Positions 1-7,766 of a stretch of 64,000 bases of DNA are shown in pieces. The stretch lies in NCBI RefSeq assembly GCF_013337285.1, contig NZ_SUPW01000002.1, positions 310,001 through 374,000 on the forward strand. Reading direction: 5' to 3'. Position 1 is the first letter of the stretch; each line of letters begins with the position of its first letter. This DNA comes from Agrobacterium tumefaciens. GTDB taxonomy: Bacteria; Pseudomonadota; Alphaproteobacteria; Rhizobiales; Rhizobiaceae. The notes beneath the pieces were generated by a model, which worked only from the letters and a program-made list of their open reading frames with translations, had not been told where the DNA came from and searched no databases. Both the position numbers and the translations under genes were made by a program.

Positions 1-1
1 G

Positions 2-637
2 GCCAAGGTGACGGAGAAGCTGGAGAAGCTTTCGGTCGCGGATTCGCTGCGCTCCATCCGTTTTGCCGAAACGGTGGTGATCGTGTTCGACAGCACCATC
101 CCGTTCGAAAAGCAGGATCTGCAGCTGGTCGATCTCGTCATCCGTGAAGGCCGAGCCGCCGTGCTCGCTTTCAACAAATGGGATCTGGTTGAAGACCCGC
201 AGGCCTATCTTGCCGATCTGCGTGAGAAGACCGAGCGGCTTCTGCCGCAGGCGCGCGGCATTCGCGCCGTGCCGATGTCCGGCCAGACGGGTTATGGTCT
301 CGACCGGCTGATGCAGAGCATCATCGATACGGACAAGGTCTGGAACCGCCGTATCTCGACCGCCAAGCTGAACCGCTGGCTGGATGGACAGACCACGCAG
401 CATCCGCCGCCGGCCGTTTCCGGCCGTCGCCTGAAGCTGAAATATATGACGCAGGTAAAAGCCCGCCCGCCGGCTTTCATGATTTCCTGCACTCGCCCGG
501 AAGCTATTCCGGAGAGCTATACGCGTTATCTGGTGAACGGCCTGCGCAAGGATTTCGACATGCCGGGCGTGCCGATCCGCGTGCATTATCGCGGGTCCGA
601 TAATCCGTTTGAGAGCAAGGCGAAGAAGCGGCGTTGA
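2..637 (+). CDS. der: GTPase Der (EngA), C-terminal part
   Basis: Partial gene: the reading frame is open from base 2 and the start lies upstream of the window. Der is a tandem-GTPase factor for assembly of the large ribosomal subunit. What is visible is the second G domain after its P-loop, with the G4 motif NKWD, the G5-like SGQTG, and then the basic KH-like C-terminal domain ending in KAKKRR. About 211 residues are present, compared with roughly 470 for a whole Der. The terminal KH domain is intact. No neighbour in the window suggests an operon. The assignment is secure because G4, G5 and KH domain occur in Der order. Confidence 0.93.
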   Translation, partial: AKVTEKLEKLSVADSLRSIRFAETVVIVFDSTIPFEKQDLQLVDLVIREGRAAVLAFNKWDLVEDPQAYLADLREKTERLLPQARGIRAVPMSGQTGYGLDRLMQSIIDTDKVWNRRISTAKLNRWLDGQTTQHPPPAVSGRRLKLKYMTQVKARPPAFMISCTRPEAIPESYTRYLVNGLRKDFDMPGVPIRVHYRGSDNPFESKAKKRR

Positions 638-663
638 TTTTGACGTGAGGCGTCGCGGCGTAT

Positions 664-785
664 TTCTTCTCCCCGCCGGGGAGAAGGTGGCCCGAAGGGT
701 CGGATGAGGGGGCAACCTCTCCCATATCGACGGCCTCGCGCCCTCATCCCGCTGCCGCGACCTTCTCCCCCTCGGGGAGAAGAAA
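664..785. repeat. Rhizobial palindromic intergenic repeat
   Basis: Two arms, about 664-710 and 741-785, are imperfect inverted copies of each other. Each carries its own short palindrome, ttctccccgccggggagaa on the left and ttctccccctcggggagaa on the right, and a gatgaggg/ccctcatc segment. Short elements of this style are widespread between genes in Rhizobiales. This one sits between der and the next gene and could act as a terminator or RNA-processing hairpin for der. Confidence 0.75.
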
Positions 786-834
786 CAAGCGGCGGACGCT
801 CGTCCAACGTCCTGCCTTAGAAAAGTGAAAAACC

Positions 835-1443
835 ATGCTGATCAAGCAGACCGACTATCACCGGATTTACCGGGTCATCAACAGCCTGCTTCTCAGCCAG
901 AATGCCGATCCCGCTTCGGCTTCCATGTATTTCAGCACATTCGGTGCGTTCATTCTCCAGCAGCACTACAAGGTGAAAGCTGTGCCGAAGGGCGGGCTTG
1001 CCGCCTATAATCTCGGAGGCAAGGTTCTGCTGTTCGCGGATCATCGCGAGGATGGTTACGTGACGGGCGCGGGCGACAATTTCCATTGCTGGGTCGAGGC
1101 GGATGGATGGGCGATCGATTTCATGACGCCGGCTTTTTCGGATAGTGCGCGGGGCCTGTCAGTGCCGCCGAAGATGTTTCAGCGCCCGCTGTCGGCGATG
1201 GCGGCGTCCATCAACGATCTCGGGCAATCCGGCGATTTCTTCTACCGTTCAGAACCTGAAGCGACGGCAAAACGCTTTGCCGACTGGCACCGCCACGCGA
1301 TGCTCGGCGATATGGCAAGCGTCGCCGCCAACTGGTTCCGCAAGTCGCCGAAACAGATGTCGGCATCATTGTCGGTGACGGATCGGGATGGCAAGGCACG
1401 GACTGTGCCGCTTTCCGGGCAAATGCTTTCCGGAGCATGGTGA
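835..1443 (+). CDS. DUF2026-like hypothetical protein
   Basis: A 202-residue soluble protein without signal peptide or membrane segment. The middle part (AGDNFHCWVEADGWAIDFMTP, about residues 80-100) has the C/H/D spacing of a transglutaminase- or papain-like fold, in which a histidine and an aspartate follow substrate-facing aromatics. I recall this pattern from the DUF2026 family of uncharacterised proteins, but the match is from memory. The ATG at 835 has only a weak purine stretch in front (gaaaagtg). It stands alone between the palindromic repeat and the next gene, and no function is proposed. Confidence 0.6.
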   Translation: MLIKQTDYHRIYRVINSLLLSQNADPASASMYFSTFGAFILQQHYKVKAVPKGGLAAYNLGGKVLLFADHREDGYVTGAGDNFHCWVEADGWAIDFMTPAFSDSARGLSVPPKMFQRPLSAMAASINDLGQSGDFFYRSEPEATAKRFADWHRHAMLGDMASVAANWFRKSPKQMSASLSVTDRDGKARTVPLSGQMLSGAW

Positions 1444-1565
1444 AGGCGGGTTTTGCCGCACGGCGCTGATCCCTAAAGGTTTCGGCAGCGAAAGGTCTTT
1501 TGATTTATAAGGGCAACCCTGTTACGCAGATTAAACTGCATCAGGGACGGGATTGATGTGCTCCT

Positions 1566-2177
1566 ATGGCCGATGACACCATTTCAATCAGCTTCACGCC
1601 CGACCCGAAACATGTGCCGTATTATGTCTACGGCTATCAAAATCAGGCCTATGAAAATTACAGTATGATTTGTGACAAGTCCTGGAAGCGCCATTTTGCC
1701 TCGGCAAGAGCGCATCTATCCTCGTTTGCGGGACTGGCTGCCGCTGCCATCTATTCCATAAGTCTGCCGTGGTTTCCCGGCGTCTGGCCGGTGGTCGGTT
1801 ATTGGGTGTTTGCACCCGCACCGTTTGTGGCCCTCGCCATATGGTTCATTGTCTCGCGGGGCTCGAGAAGGGAGATGAAATCCTATTACGAGGTCCTGGC
1901 ACATTGGAATATTGCCAATGATCGGATGTATTCGCCTCACACACAGGTGGAGATAGGACCCGAGGGTTACAAGCAGGTCACAAGACTGGACACCGTGCAG
2001 CTGAGCTGGGCGCGCTACCATCTCGCACTCACGCCGCAGGATAGTCTGGTGCTGGTTTTTCACGGGACGGTGGCTGTCATCCCCAACAGCGCCCTGCCGA
2101 TGGCGCCAATGGAGATTATCGAGAAGATCAATCAATGGTCAGCAGCCCAGCAAAAAGAGCTGCTTGCTTTATCCTGA
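1566..2177 (+). CDS. YcxB-like membrane protein
   Basis: A 203-residue protein. Residues about 50-95 form two hydrophobic segments (SFAGLAAAAIYSISLPWFP and PAPFVALAIWFIV). The C-terminal half (YYEVLAHWNIANDRMYSPH onward to PNSALP) resembles the YcxB-like domain, a cytoplasmic beta-rich module found after two TM helices in many small bacterial membrane proteins. Function is unknown in the family. The ATG at 1566 lacks a strong Shine-Dalgarno sequence. There is no operon partner. Confidence 0.6.
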   Translation: MADDTISISFTPDPKHVPYYVYGYQNQAYENYSMICDKSWKRHFASARAHLSSFAGLAAAAIYSISLPWFPGVWPVVGYWVFAPAPFVALAIWFIVSRGSRREMKSYYEVLAHWNIANDRMYSPHTQVEIGPEGYKQVTRLDTVQLSWARYHLALTPQDSLVLVFHGTVAVIPNSALPMAPMEIIEKINQWSAAQQKELLALS

Positions 2178-2375
2178 AGCGGCATCTCAAGGGGGCTGGC
2201 GGCGTATCATCGGGAAATAGGACGGCCAGCGTAATCTCGCGGCAACCGCCTGACGTCAATCAGCAGCCCGACCCCGTTCTAAAGATAACGGCGGTCGCGT
2301 CCTGATTGCCTTGTGACATTCCCGTCATGTTTCGTCCACTGTCCCCGCGCAAAAAAACCGGGGATGTGCCTGCCT

Positions 2376-3425
2376 TCAGGCAAGCTGTGAACGCGACAGG
2401 AGCGGTAGGGATTTTCCCGCCGCGTGGATGACATTGTCGAGGAATTGCCGTGAGGCCTTTTCCCAGCTGTAGCTTCTGGAAAGTGCCAGCGCCTCCTGCG
2501 GCGAACAATGAAGCGCCGCCAGACAGGCATTGCGAAGATTGTCGTCCAGTGCCCCCGCACCGGGATTGCCACCGAGAATATCGATCGGCCCGGTAACGGG
2601 GAAGGCGGCCACGGGCACGCCGCTTGCCAGCGCTTCCAGAATGGTGTTGCCGAAAGTGTCGGTCTTGGAAGGGAAAACAAAGACATCGGCCTGCGCATAG
2701 GCGTCGGCAAGCTCTTCGCCGGTTTTGACGCCGGTAAACAGCACGCCGGGATATTTTTCCTGCAATTCGTGGCGGGCCGGGCCGTCGCCGATGACGACCT
2801 TCGATCCGGGCAGGTCGAGGTCGAGGAATTCCGGCAGGTTCTTTTCCACCGCCACACGACCAACGGTCATGAAGATCGGTCTCGGCAGATCGAAAGGCAG
2901 CGTCGTCTTTGGGCGGGGATGAAACAGTTCGGCATCGATGCCGCGGCTCCAGCGCTTCAGGTTCTTGACGCCGCGCGCTTCCAGCTCGGTCTCAAGGCTT
3001 GGGGTCGCCACCATGCAGGTGTTGCCGCCATTGTGGAACCAGCGCACGAACGCATAAAGCCAGCTTTCCGGGATTGGAAAACGCGCCGCGACATATTCGG
3101 GGAAGCGGGTGTGATAGCTGGTGGAAAAACGCATGTGGTTTTTCACGCACCAGCGCCGTGCCATGAAACCCAGCGGACCTTCGGTGGCGATGTGTACGAA
3201 GGAGGGCTGGCTTTTTTCGATCTCCGCCGCCACACGGCGATAACCGGCGACCGAGAGGCGGATTTCCGGATAGGTGGGGCAGGGGATGCTGTAGAAACTC
3301 TGTGGCGTGACCATGTTCACATCCACACCAAGCCGCGCCAGCTCGGTATTGGTGTTTTCGATCGAGCGAACCACGCCGTTGACCTGCGGGTGCCAGGCAT
3401 CTGTGACAATCGTGATTCTCGTCAT
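2376..3425 (-). CDS. GT4 glycosyltransferase, possible glycolipid synthase
   Basis: A 349-residue group 1 (GT4, GT-B fold) glycosyltransferase. It starts MTRITIVTDAWHPQVNGVVRS, the usual N-terminal nucleotide of SqdX/diacylglycerol-glycosyltransferase-like enzymes, and has the acceptor-side motif YHTRFPEY. The C-terminal donor domain has GRVAVEKN, VIGDGP and TDTFGNTILEALASG, where Asp replaces the first Glu of the EX7E motif. The ATG at 3425 has gagcagga upstream; an in-frame ATG 14 codons earlier is less likely. Agrobacterium is known to make glucosyl- and glucuronosyl-diacylglycerol under phosphate limitation with one GT4 enzyme, and this gene may be that enzyme, but the sequence alone does not prove it. 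A Pho-box-like repeat lies at 3512-3530. Confidence 0.8.
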   Translation of the reverse strand: MTRITIVTDAWHPQVNGVVRSIENTNTELARLGVDVNMVTPQSFYSIPCPTYPEIRLSVAGYRRVAAEIEKSQPSFVHIATEGPLGFMARRWCVKNHMRFSTSYHTRFPEYVAARFPIPESWLYAFVRWFHNGGNTCMVATPSLETELEARGVKNLKRWSRGIDAELFHPRPKTTLPFDLPRPIFMTVGRVAVEKNLPEFLDLDLPGSKVVIGDGPARHELQEKYPGVLFTGVKTGEELADAYAQADVFVFPSKTDTFGNTILEALASGVPVAAFPVTGPIDILGGNPGAGALDDNLRNACLAALHCSPQEALALSRSYSWEKASRQFLDNVIHAAGKSLPLLSRSQLA

Positions 3426-3511
3426 GAAACACTGATCCTGCTCATCTGCGCGCAGGCGATTCCCCATTGCCCGGCTTCCGCCCGTATATGCGGCGTGCGT
3501 GTTACAGGATC

Positions 3512-3530
3512 ATGTCAGGCCGTATGACGG
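3512..3530 (-). promoter_or_regulatory. Pho-box-like direct repeat
   Basis: Read on the minus strand this is ccgtcat-acggc-ctgacat, about 87 nt upstream of the glycosyltransferase start. It resembles two CTGTCAT-type PhoB half-sites, but the period is 12 nt rather than the usual 11 and each half has one mismatch. A tentative site, given because PhoB control would suit a phosphate-saving glycolipid enzyme. Confidence 0.25.
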
Positions 3531-3564
3531 TCAATATCGTCCCTGTTCAGGGCAGCCTCCCCGC

Positions 3565-4485
3565 CTATCCGACCAGCGGCAGAAGCTCGGGGCTGATCAG
3601 CGCACCGTGATGGCCGATGACGGTTGCCGCTGCCCTTGCGGCGAAAGTGGCGGCTTCTTCGGGTGAACTGCCGGTCACGTAACGGGCGAGGAACGCGCCG
3701 TTGAAACTATCGCCCGCGCTTGTCGTGTCCACCACGTCCACGGCTTCCACCGCTGGCGCGTGGCTGCGGTTGCCGCCGAAATCGAGCGTGGCACCCTTTA
3801 CACCGTCTTTCACGACGATGTTTTCGACGCCCAGCGAACGATAACGGTCGATGGTCGCTTCCACGGAACTATCACCGAAATGGCTGGTTTCGTCATCGAA
3901 ACTCGGCATGACAAGCGTTGCGGCGCGTGCGCCATTGGTGATCGTTTGCAGCATCGTGTCCTTGTCCGCCCAGAGACGCGGGCGGATGTTTGGATCGAAG
4001 ACCACGGGCTTGCCTGCCGCTTTCGCGCGGCGAAGTTCCGCCAGAAACGTATCGACATCATGCGCGGAGGCGAGAATGGCGAGGGTGATGCCGGAGAAAT
4101 AGATGACGTCGGCGCTTTCCACCGTTCGGCGCAGATGATCCGCGTCCGCGGCCAGCTGTCTTGCGGCGGCGTCGTTGCGCCAATAGCTGAAGGTGCGCTC
4201 GCCGTCTTTCAGGTTGATGAGGTAAAGGCCCGGTGTGCCGCCCTTGATGCGACGGATTTTTTCCGTGCCGATGCCGGCTTCCGCGATGAAGGCGAGCATA
4301 TCTTCCGAAAGCGGATCATCGCCGAGTGCGGTGAAATAATCGACGGACCAGTCTTCCGGCAGGCAGGCGCGCGCATACCAGGCGGTATTGAACGTATCCC
4401 CGGCGAAACCCTTGCGCAGCAGCCCGTTGCCGGCCTGCGACAGTTCCACCATGCATTCGCCAATCGACAGAAACCGTCCACCCAC
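3565..4485 (-). CDS. kdgK: 2-keto-3-deoxygluconate kinase (PfkB family)
   Basis: A 306-residue ribokinase/PfkB-family sugar kinase that phosphorylates 2-keto-3-deoxygluconate to KDPG, the entry of pectin and uronate catabolism into the Entner-Doudoroff pathway. It opens with FLSIGECMVEL and the GDTFNTAWYAR substrate motif. Near the end it has DTTSAGDSFNGAFLARY, with the anion-hole SAGD and catalytic Asp. I chose the GTG at 4485 because gggagg lies 8 nt before it and homologues start close to this point; an upstream ATG at 4545 has no good ribosome site and would add 20 unconserved residues. It diverges from the alpha-glucosidase. Other PfkB sugar specificities cannot be excluded. Confidence 0.85.
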   Translation of the reverse strand: MGGRFLSIGECMVELSQAGNGLLRKGFAGDTFNTAWYARACLPEDWSVDYFTALGDDPLSEDMLAFIAEAGIGTEKIRRIKGGTPGLYLINLKDGERTFSYWRNDAAARQLAADADHLRRTVESADVIYFSGITLAILASAHDVDTFLAELRRAKAAGKPVVFDPNIRPRLWADKDTMLQTITNGARAATLVMPSFDDETSHFGDSSVEATIDRYRSLGVENIVVKDGVKGATLDFGGNRSHAPAVEAVDVVDTTSAGDSFNGAFLARYVTGSSPEEAATFAARAAATVIGHHGALISPELLPLVG

Positions 4486-4641
4486 GCCGTCATCCTCCCG
4501 TTTTTTCCAGCCATGCGGCTTACGACGGGCGAACGCCGCTGACAAGTGCGGTTCTGGTCGATTGTGCGTGTGCGAAGTTCCGGTTTACGTGGCCGCGACA
4601 GCTTTATATTCTCCCGGCCAGACACCATCAGGAGATCGCCG

Positions 4642-6306
4642 ATGACGCTACCCCATGCCCCGGTCCATAAATCTCAAGCGCAATCGGACTGGTGGAAGGG
4701 AGCGGTGATCTATCAGGTCTATCCGCGCTCGTTTCAGGATACGACCGGCGACGGATATGGCGATCTTGCCGGGGTGACGAAACGGCTGCCCTATATCGCC
4801 TCGCTCGGCGTCGACGCCATCTGGCTTTCGCCGTTTTTCACCTCGCCCATGGCCGATATGGGCTACGATGTTTCCGATTATTGCAATGTCGATCCGATGT
4901 TCGGCACGCTTGCCGATTTCGATGTTCTGATGGCCGAGGCGCACCGGCTGGGGCTGAAGGTCATTATCGATCAGGTCATTTCGCATACGTCCGACAAACA
5001 TCCCTGGTTCGTGGACAGCCGTGCCAGCCGCATCAACAGCAAGGCCGACTGGTACGTCTGGGCCAATCCCAAGCCGGATGGCACCGCGCCCACCAACTGG
5101 CTTTCCGTGTTCGGCGGGCCGGCATGGGAATGGGACGGCGTGCGCAAGCAATATTACATGCACAGCTTCCTCGCCTCGCAGCCGGATCTCAATTTCCACA
5201 ATGCCGAGGTTCAGGATGCGCTCCTGGAAACCGTGCGGTTCTGGCTCGATCGCGGCGTGGATGGTTTCCGGCTCGATACCGTCAATCACTATTTCCACGA
5301 CAAGCTGTTGCGCGACAACCCGCCGCTTTTCGATGACGAAAGTTTTGGTCTCGATGCCTCCGACGTCAATCCCTACGGTATGCAGGACCATCTCTACGAC
5401 AAGACGCGGCCGGAAAACGTTGCCTTCCTCAAGCGCTTCCGTGCGCTTCTCAACGAATATGAGGGACGTGCCACCGTTGGCGAAGTAGGGGACGGGGCGC
5501 GTTCACTGAAGACGGTGGCATCCTATACATCCGGTAATGACAAGCTCAACATGTGCTACACGTTCGACCTGCTGGGGCCGGATTTCAGCGCGAAACATCT
5601 GCGCGGCTCGGTGGAAACCTTCGGAAAGGTGGTCACGGATGGCTGGGTGTGCTGGGCCTTTTCCAACCATGATGTGGTGCGCCATCTCACCCGCTTTTCC
5701 GAAAGCGTGGAGGAGCAGACACGGGTGGCGAAGCTCGCCATCTGCGTTCTGGCCAGCCTGCGCGGCTCGATATGTCTTTATCAGGGCGAGGAACTGGGGT
5801 TGACCGAGGCGGAACTCGCCTTCGAGGATCTGCGCGACCCCTATGGCATTCGTTTCTGGCCCGCCTTCAAGGGGCGGGACGGATGCCGCACGCCGATGGT
5901 GTGGGAGACCGGCAAGCAGAATTCCGGGTTTTCAAGCGCTGAAAAGCCGTGGCTGCCCGTGCCCTATGCCCATGCCATGCAGGCTGTGGATGCGCAGGAG
6001 CGCAAGCCGGATTCGGTTCTGAACCATTATCGTGCGGTTTTGTCTTTCCGTAAAAGCCATGGTGCATTGCGCGACGGGGACATACACTTCATCAAGACCA
6101 ATCTCGATGTGCTGGCTTTCACGCGCAGCAAGGGCGATGAAAAATTGCTGTTCGTTTTCAATCTCACTCGCGAGGCGGTGGAATTTCCGCTGCCGAAGGC
6201 CATGCGGCTTGCGGACATCCTGCCGATGCCGGGTTTTGCCCCGCTGTTCGATGCTGATATCGTCAAGCTTGATGGGCTGGATGTGTTTTGCGGGGTCGTC
6301 GCATGA
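4642..6306 (+). CDS. aglA: GH13 alpha-glucosidase
   Basis: A 554-residue glycoside hydrolase family 13 enzyme of the oligo-1,6-/alpha-1,4-glucosidase type, cytoplasmic since no signal peptide is present. The TIM-barrel motifs are in order: DVSDY, the nucleophile in GFRLDT (Asp212), the acid/base in VGEVGD (Glu281) and SNHD with Asp344. Length and motifs fit rhizobial AglA, which hydrolyses imported alpha-glucosides such as sucrose, maltose and trehalose. The start at 4642 follows aggag with good spacing; the frame remains open 32 codons upstream without a ribosome site. Unlike rhizobial agl operons, no ABC transporter lies beside it, so it may be a second paralogue and the symbol is tentative. 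It overlaps the next gene by ATGA. Confidence 0.88.
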   Translation: MTLPHAPVHKSQAQSDWWKGAVIYQVYPRSFQDTTGDGYGDLAGVTKRLPYIASLGVDAIWLSPFFTSPMADMGYDVSDYCNVDPMFGTLADFDVLMAEAHRLGLKVIIDQVISHTSDKHPWFVDSRASRINSKADWYVWANPKPDGTAPTNWLSVFGGPAWEWDGVRKQYYMHSFLASQPDLNFHNAEVQDALLETVRFWLDRGVDGFRLDTVNHYFHDKLLRDNPPLFDDESFGLDASDVNPYGMQDHLYDKTRPENVAFLKRFRALLNEYEGRATVGEVGDGARSLKTVASYTSGNDKLNMCYTFDLLGPDFSAKHLRGSVETFGKVVTDGWVCWAFSNHDVVRHLTRFSESVEEQTRVAKLAICVLASLRGSICLYQGEELGLTEAELAFEDLRDPYGIRFWPAFKGRDGCRTPMVWETGKQNSGFSSAEKPWLPVPYAHAMQAVDAQERKPDSVLNHYRAVLSFRKSHGALRDGDIHFIKTNLDVLAFTRSKGDEKLLFVFNLTREAVEFPLPKAMRLADILPMPGFAPLFDADIVKLDGLDVFCGVVA

Positions 6307-6758
6307 GTGGTCGATTCGTTATCAGCAACGCCGCCGCATCTGTGGATGACTGGGCCCTTTTGCGCCACCGTTTATGGCCGGATACCACCTCCTCCGAACA
6401 TATGGCGGAGTTGCGGGGCGTCTGCGAAACCGGGGCTGGATTTATTGTCCATGATCCTGCTGGAATGGCTATCGGTTTTGCCGAGGTCAGTCTGCGGCGG
6501 GACTACGTCAACGGCTGCGACACGTCGCCCGTGGCCTTTCTCGAGGGAATCTATGTCGAGAAGGCGTTTCGCGGCCAAGGCATCGCTGCCGCGCTGGTGG
6601 GCGAAGTGACCCGATGGGCGGTGAGCCAGGGCGTGAGCGAGCTTGCTTCCGATGCCGATATTTCCAACGTCGATTCCCACCGCATGCATGCGGCGCTGGG
6701 ATTTGAGGAAACGGAACGGGTGGTTTATTTCCGCAAGCTGCTAACCTCGGACCGATAA
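6303..6758 (+). CDS. AAC(6')-type aminoglycoside N-acetyltransferase-like GNAT
   Basis: A 151-residue GNAT acetyltransferase. The N-terminal pattern W..LR..LWPD...H..E and the block DYVNGCDTSPVAFLEGIYV followed by the acetyl-CoA loop RGQGIA are hallmarks of the AAC(6')-I class, which acetylates the 6'-amine of aminoglycosides. It is translationally coupled to the alpha-glucosidase (ATG inside the preceding stop, ATGA). Chromosomal members of this class in non-clinical bacteria often give low resistance, and their natural substrates are unclear. A resistance phenotype is therefore inferred, not shown. Confidence 0.8.
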   Translation: MSGRFVISNAAASVDDWALLRHRLWPDTTSSEHMAELRGVCETGAGFIVHDPAGMAIGFAEVSLRRDYVNGCDTSPVAFLEGIYVEKAFRGQGIAAALVGEVTRWAVSQGVSELASDADISNVDSHRMHAALGFEETERVVYFRKLLTSDR

Positions 6759-7058
6759 CATTTCGCCACTGTTAAACCGCTGATGAGGCCGGAGTCTCGG
6801 GAGGCCCCGGCGATGAGATGCGAATCTGCAGTGGTCCCAACTTAAATAATAATATTTAAAGTATTAATATATATTAAAAGGCGCATAACATGGTTTTTTG
6901 TATGAATATTCTTCGTGATGCCGCCGATAGAATAAAATATGCACGGGATTTTATGATTTTACTTTAATATTGGCGAGCCATTGGCAAGTTTCGCGTATTA
7001 ATTATTGAGGCGCTACATATTTTTCTGCCGCCAACCATCAAGCGAAGCAGGGATTGTC
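6759..7058. other. AT-rich intergenic region
   Basis: 300 bases between the acetyltransferase and the heptad-repeat gene. The part 6840-7020 is strikingly AT-rich (runs such as aataataatatttaaag and attaatatatattaaa) against GC-rich surroundings. It probably holds the promoter of the downstream gene and looks like acquired or nucleoid-protein-bound DNA. I see no RNA gene. A 25-codon ORF at 6890-6967 has only a weak ribosome site and is not called. Confidence 0.6.
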
Positions 7059-7697
7059 ATGTCCGTTTCAATCAAGAACTGGAATCAGGCCGCCGCCGGT
7101 AATTCCACTTCCTCACGCGCCAAAGCTCTGGCCGCCGTACCCTCTATCAGAAACATTTTCCCTTCCGGGCAATCATCGGTCAGCAGATCATCGACAACCG
7201 CTCAAGCACCAAAAATGTCGTCAGCCGACTATCTCGCCTCGGCCGCCTTCATGCGGAATCTGAGGGTCAAGCTTTCGATGGCGGGTGACGATCCGGCGCA
7301 ATATCTGCGTGCCCGGTCGATGGTGAGCGCTCTTGAAAGCGGGCGATTGCAGGTGTCAGACCCCACGCAGGGCAAATCGATCAATGCCTGGGATCCAAAC
7401 CAGAAAAATGCCAAGCCGACGACTGCCACTGATATTGCCAAGACCAACTGGGTCGACTTCCTGAACTCAGAACTCAGAACTCAGAACTCAGAACTCAGAA
7501 CTCAGAACTCAGAACTCAGAACTCAGAACTCAGAACTCAGAACTCAGAACTCAGAACTCAAGCGCAGCGAAGATGGAGCGCTTTCCAAGGATGGCAGCGG
7601 CAGCTATGTCGACAAGACAAGCGGAAAACAAGCCTATTTCGGCAGGGTCGCAGGCAAATATTACTACGTGACCTGGCCTGCGGACACGAAAGCATAA
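7059..7697 (+). CDS. Hypothetical protein with in-frame heptanucleotide repeat
   Basis: A 212-residue protein of unknown function. The N-terminal part is Ser/Ala-rich and soluble (MSVSIKNWNQAAAGNSTSS), with no convincing signal peptide. Residues 136-168 are repeats of NSELRTQ encoded by a 7-nt tandem repeat. The tail contains GSGSYVDKTSGKQAYFGRVAGKYYYVTW. The ATG at 7059 follows cagggattgtc; an upstream in-frame start at 7005 lacks a ribosome site. Since 7 is not a multiple of 3, gain or loss of one repeat unit shifts the frame: with one unit more, reading moves to the frame ending at 7669-7671; with one unit fewer, it runs past the normal stop. The gene follows an AT-rich region and stands alone. 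Confidence 0.6.
   Translation: MSVSIKNWNQAAAGNSTSSRAKALAAVPSIRNIFPSGQSSVSRSSTTAQAPKMSSADYLASAAFMRNLRVKLSMAGDDPAQYLRARSMVSALESGRLQVSDPTQGKSINAWDPNQKNAKPTTATDIAKTNWVDFLNSELRTQNSELRTQNSELRTQNSELRTQNSELKRSEDGALSKDGSGSYVDKTSGKQAYFGRVAGKYYYVTWPADTKA
7464..7560 (+). repeat. Heptanucleotide tandem repeat (aactcag)n
   Basis: Thirteen perfect copies of aactcag from 7464 to 7554, then six bases of a fourteenth copy, with no internal mismatch. The tract lies inside the reading frame that starts at 7059. All three forward frames through the tract encode cyclic forms of the same heptapeptide (NSELRTQ, TQNSELR and so on), and none contains a stop. Perfect short repeats of this length are prone to slipped-strand length change. 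Confidence 0.97.
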
Positions 7698-7766
7698 GAC
7701 TGCTTCCGTCGCCTCAGACACGCGAACCGGATGCTTCGCGCTGCTTGCGGTCGATAAACGCCGTCA

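Noticed and set aside
4642-6306. An agl alpha-glucoside transport operon around the alpha-glucosidase
   Set aside because: Neighbours are a sugar kinase on the other strand and an acetyltransferase; no ABC transporter components are present.
6890-6967. A 25-codon ORF in the AT-rich region before the repeat gene
   Set aside because: The ribosome site is only marginal and the composition follows the AT-rich DNA. It cannot be told from chance.
7464-7560. The heptanucleotide tract read as a CRISPR array
   Set aside because: Units are 7 nt with no spacers and lie within a reading frame; no cas gene is present.
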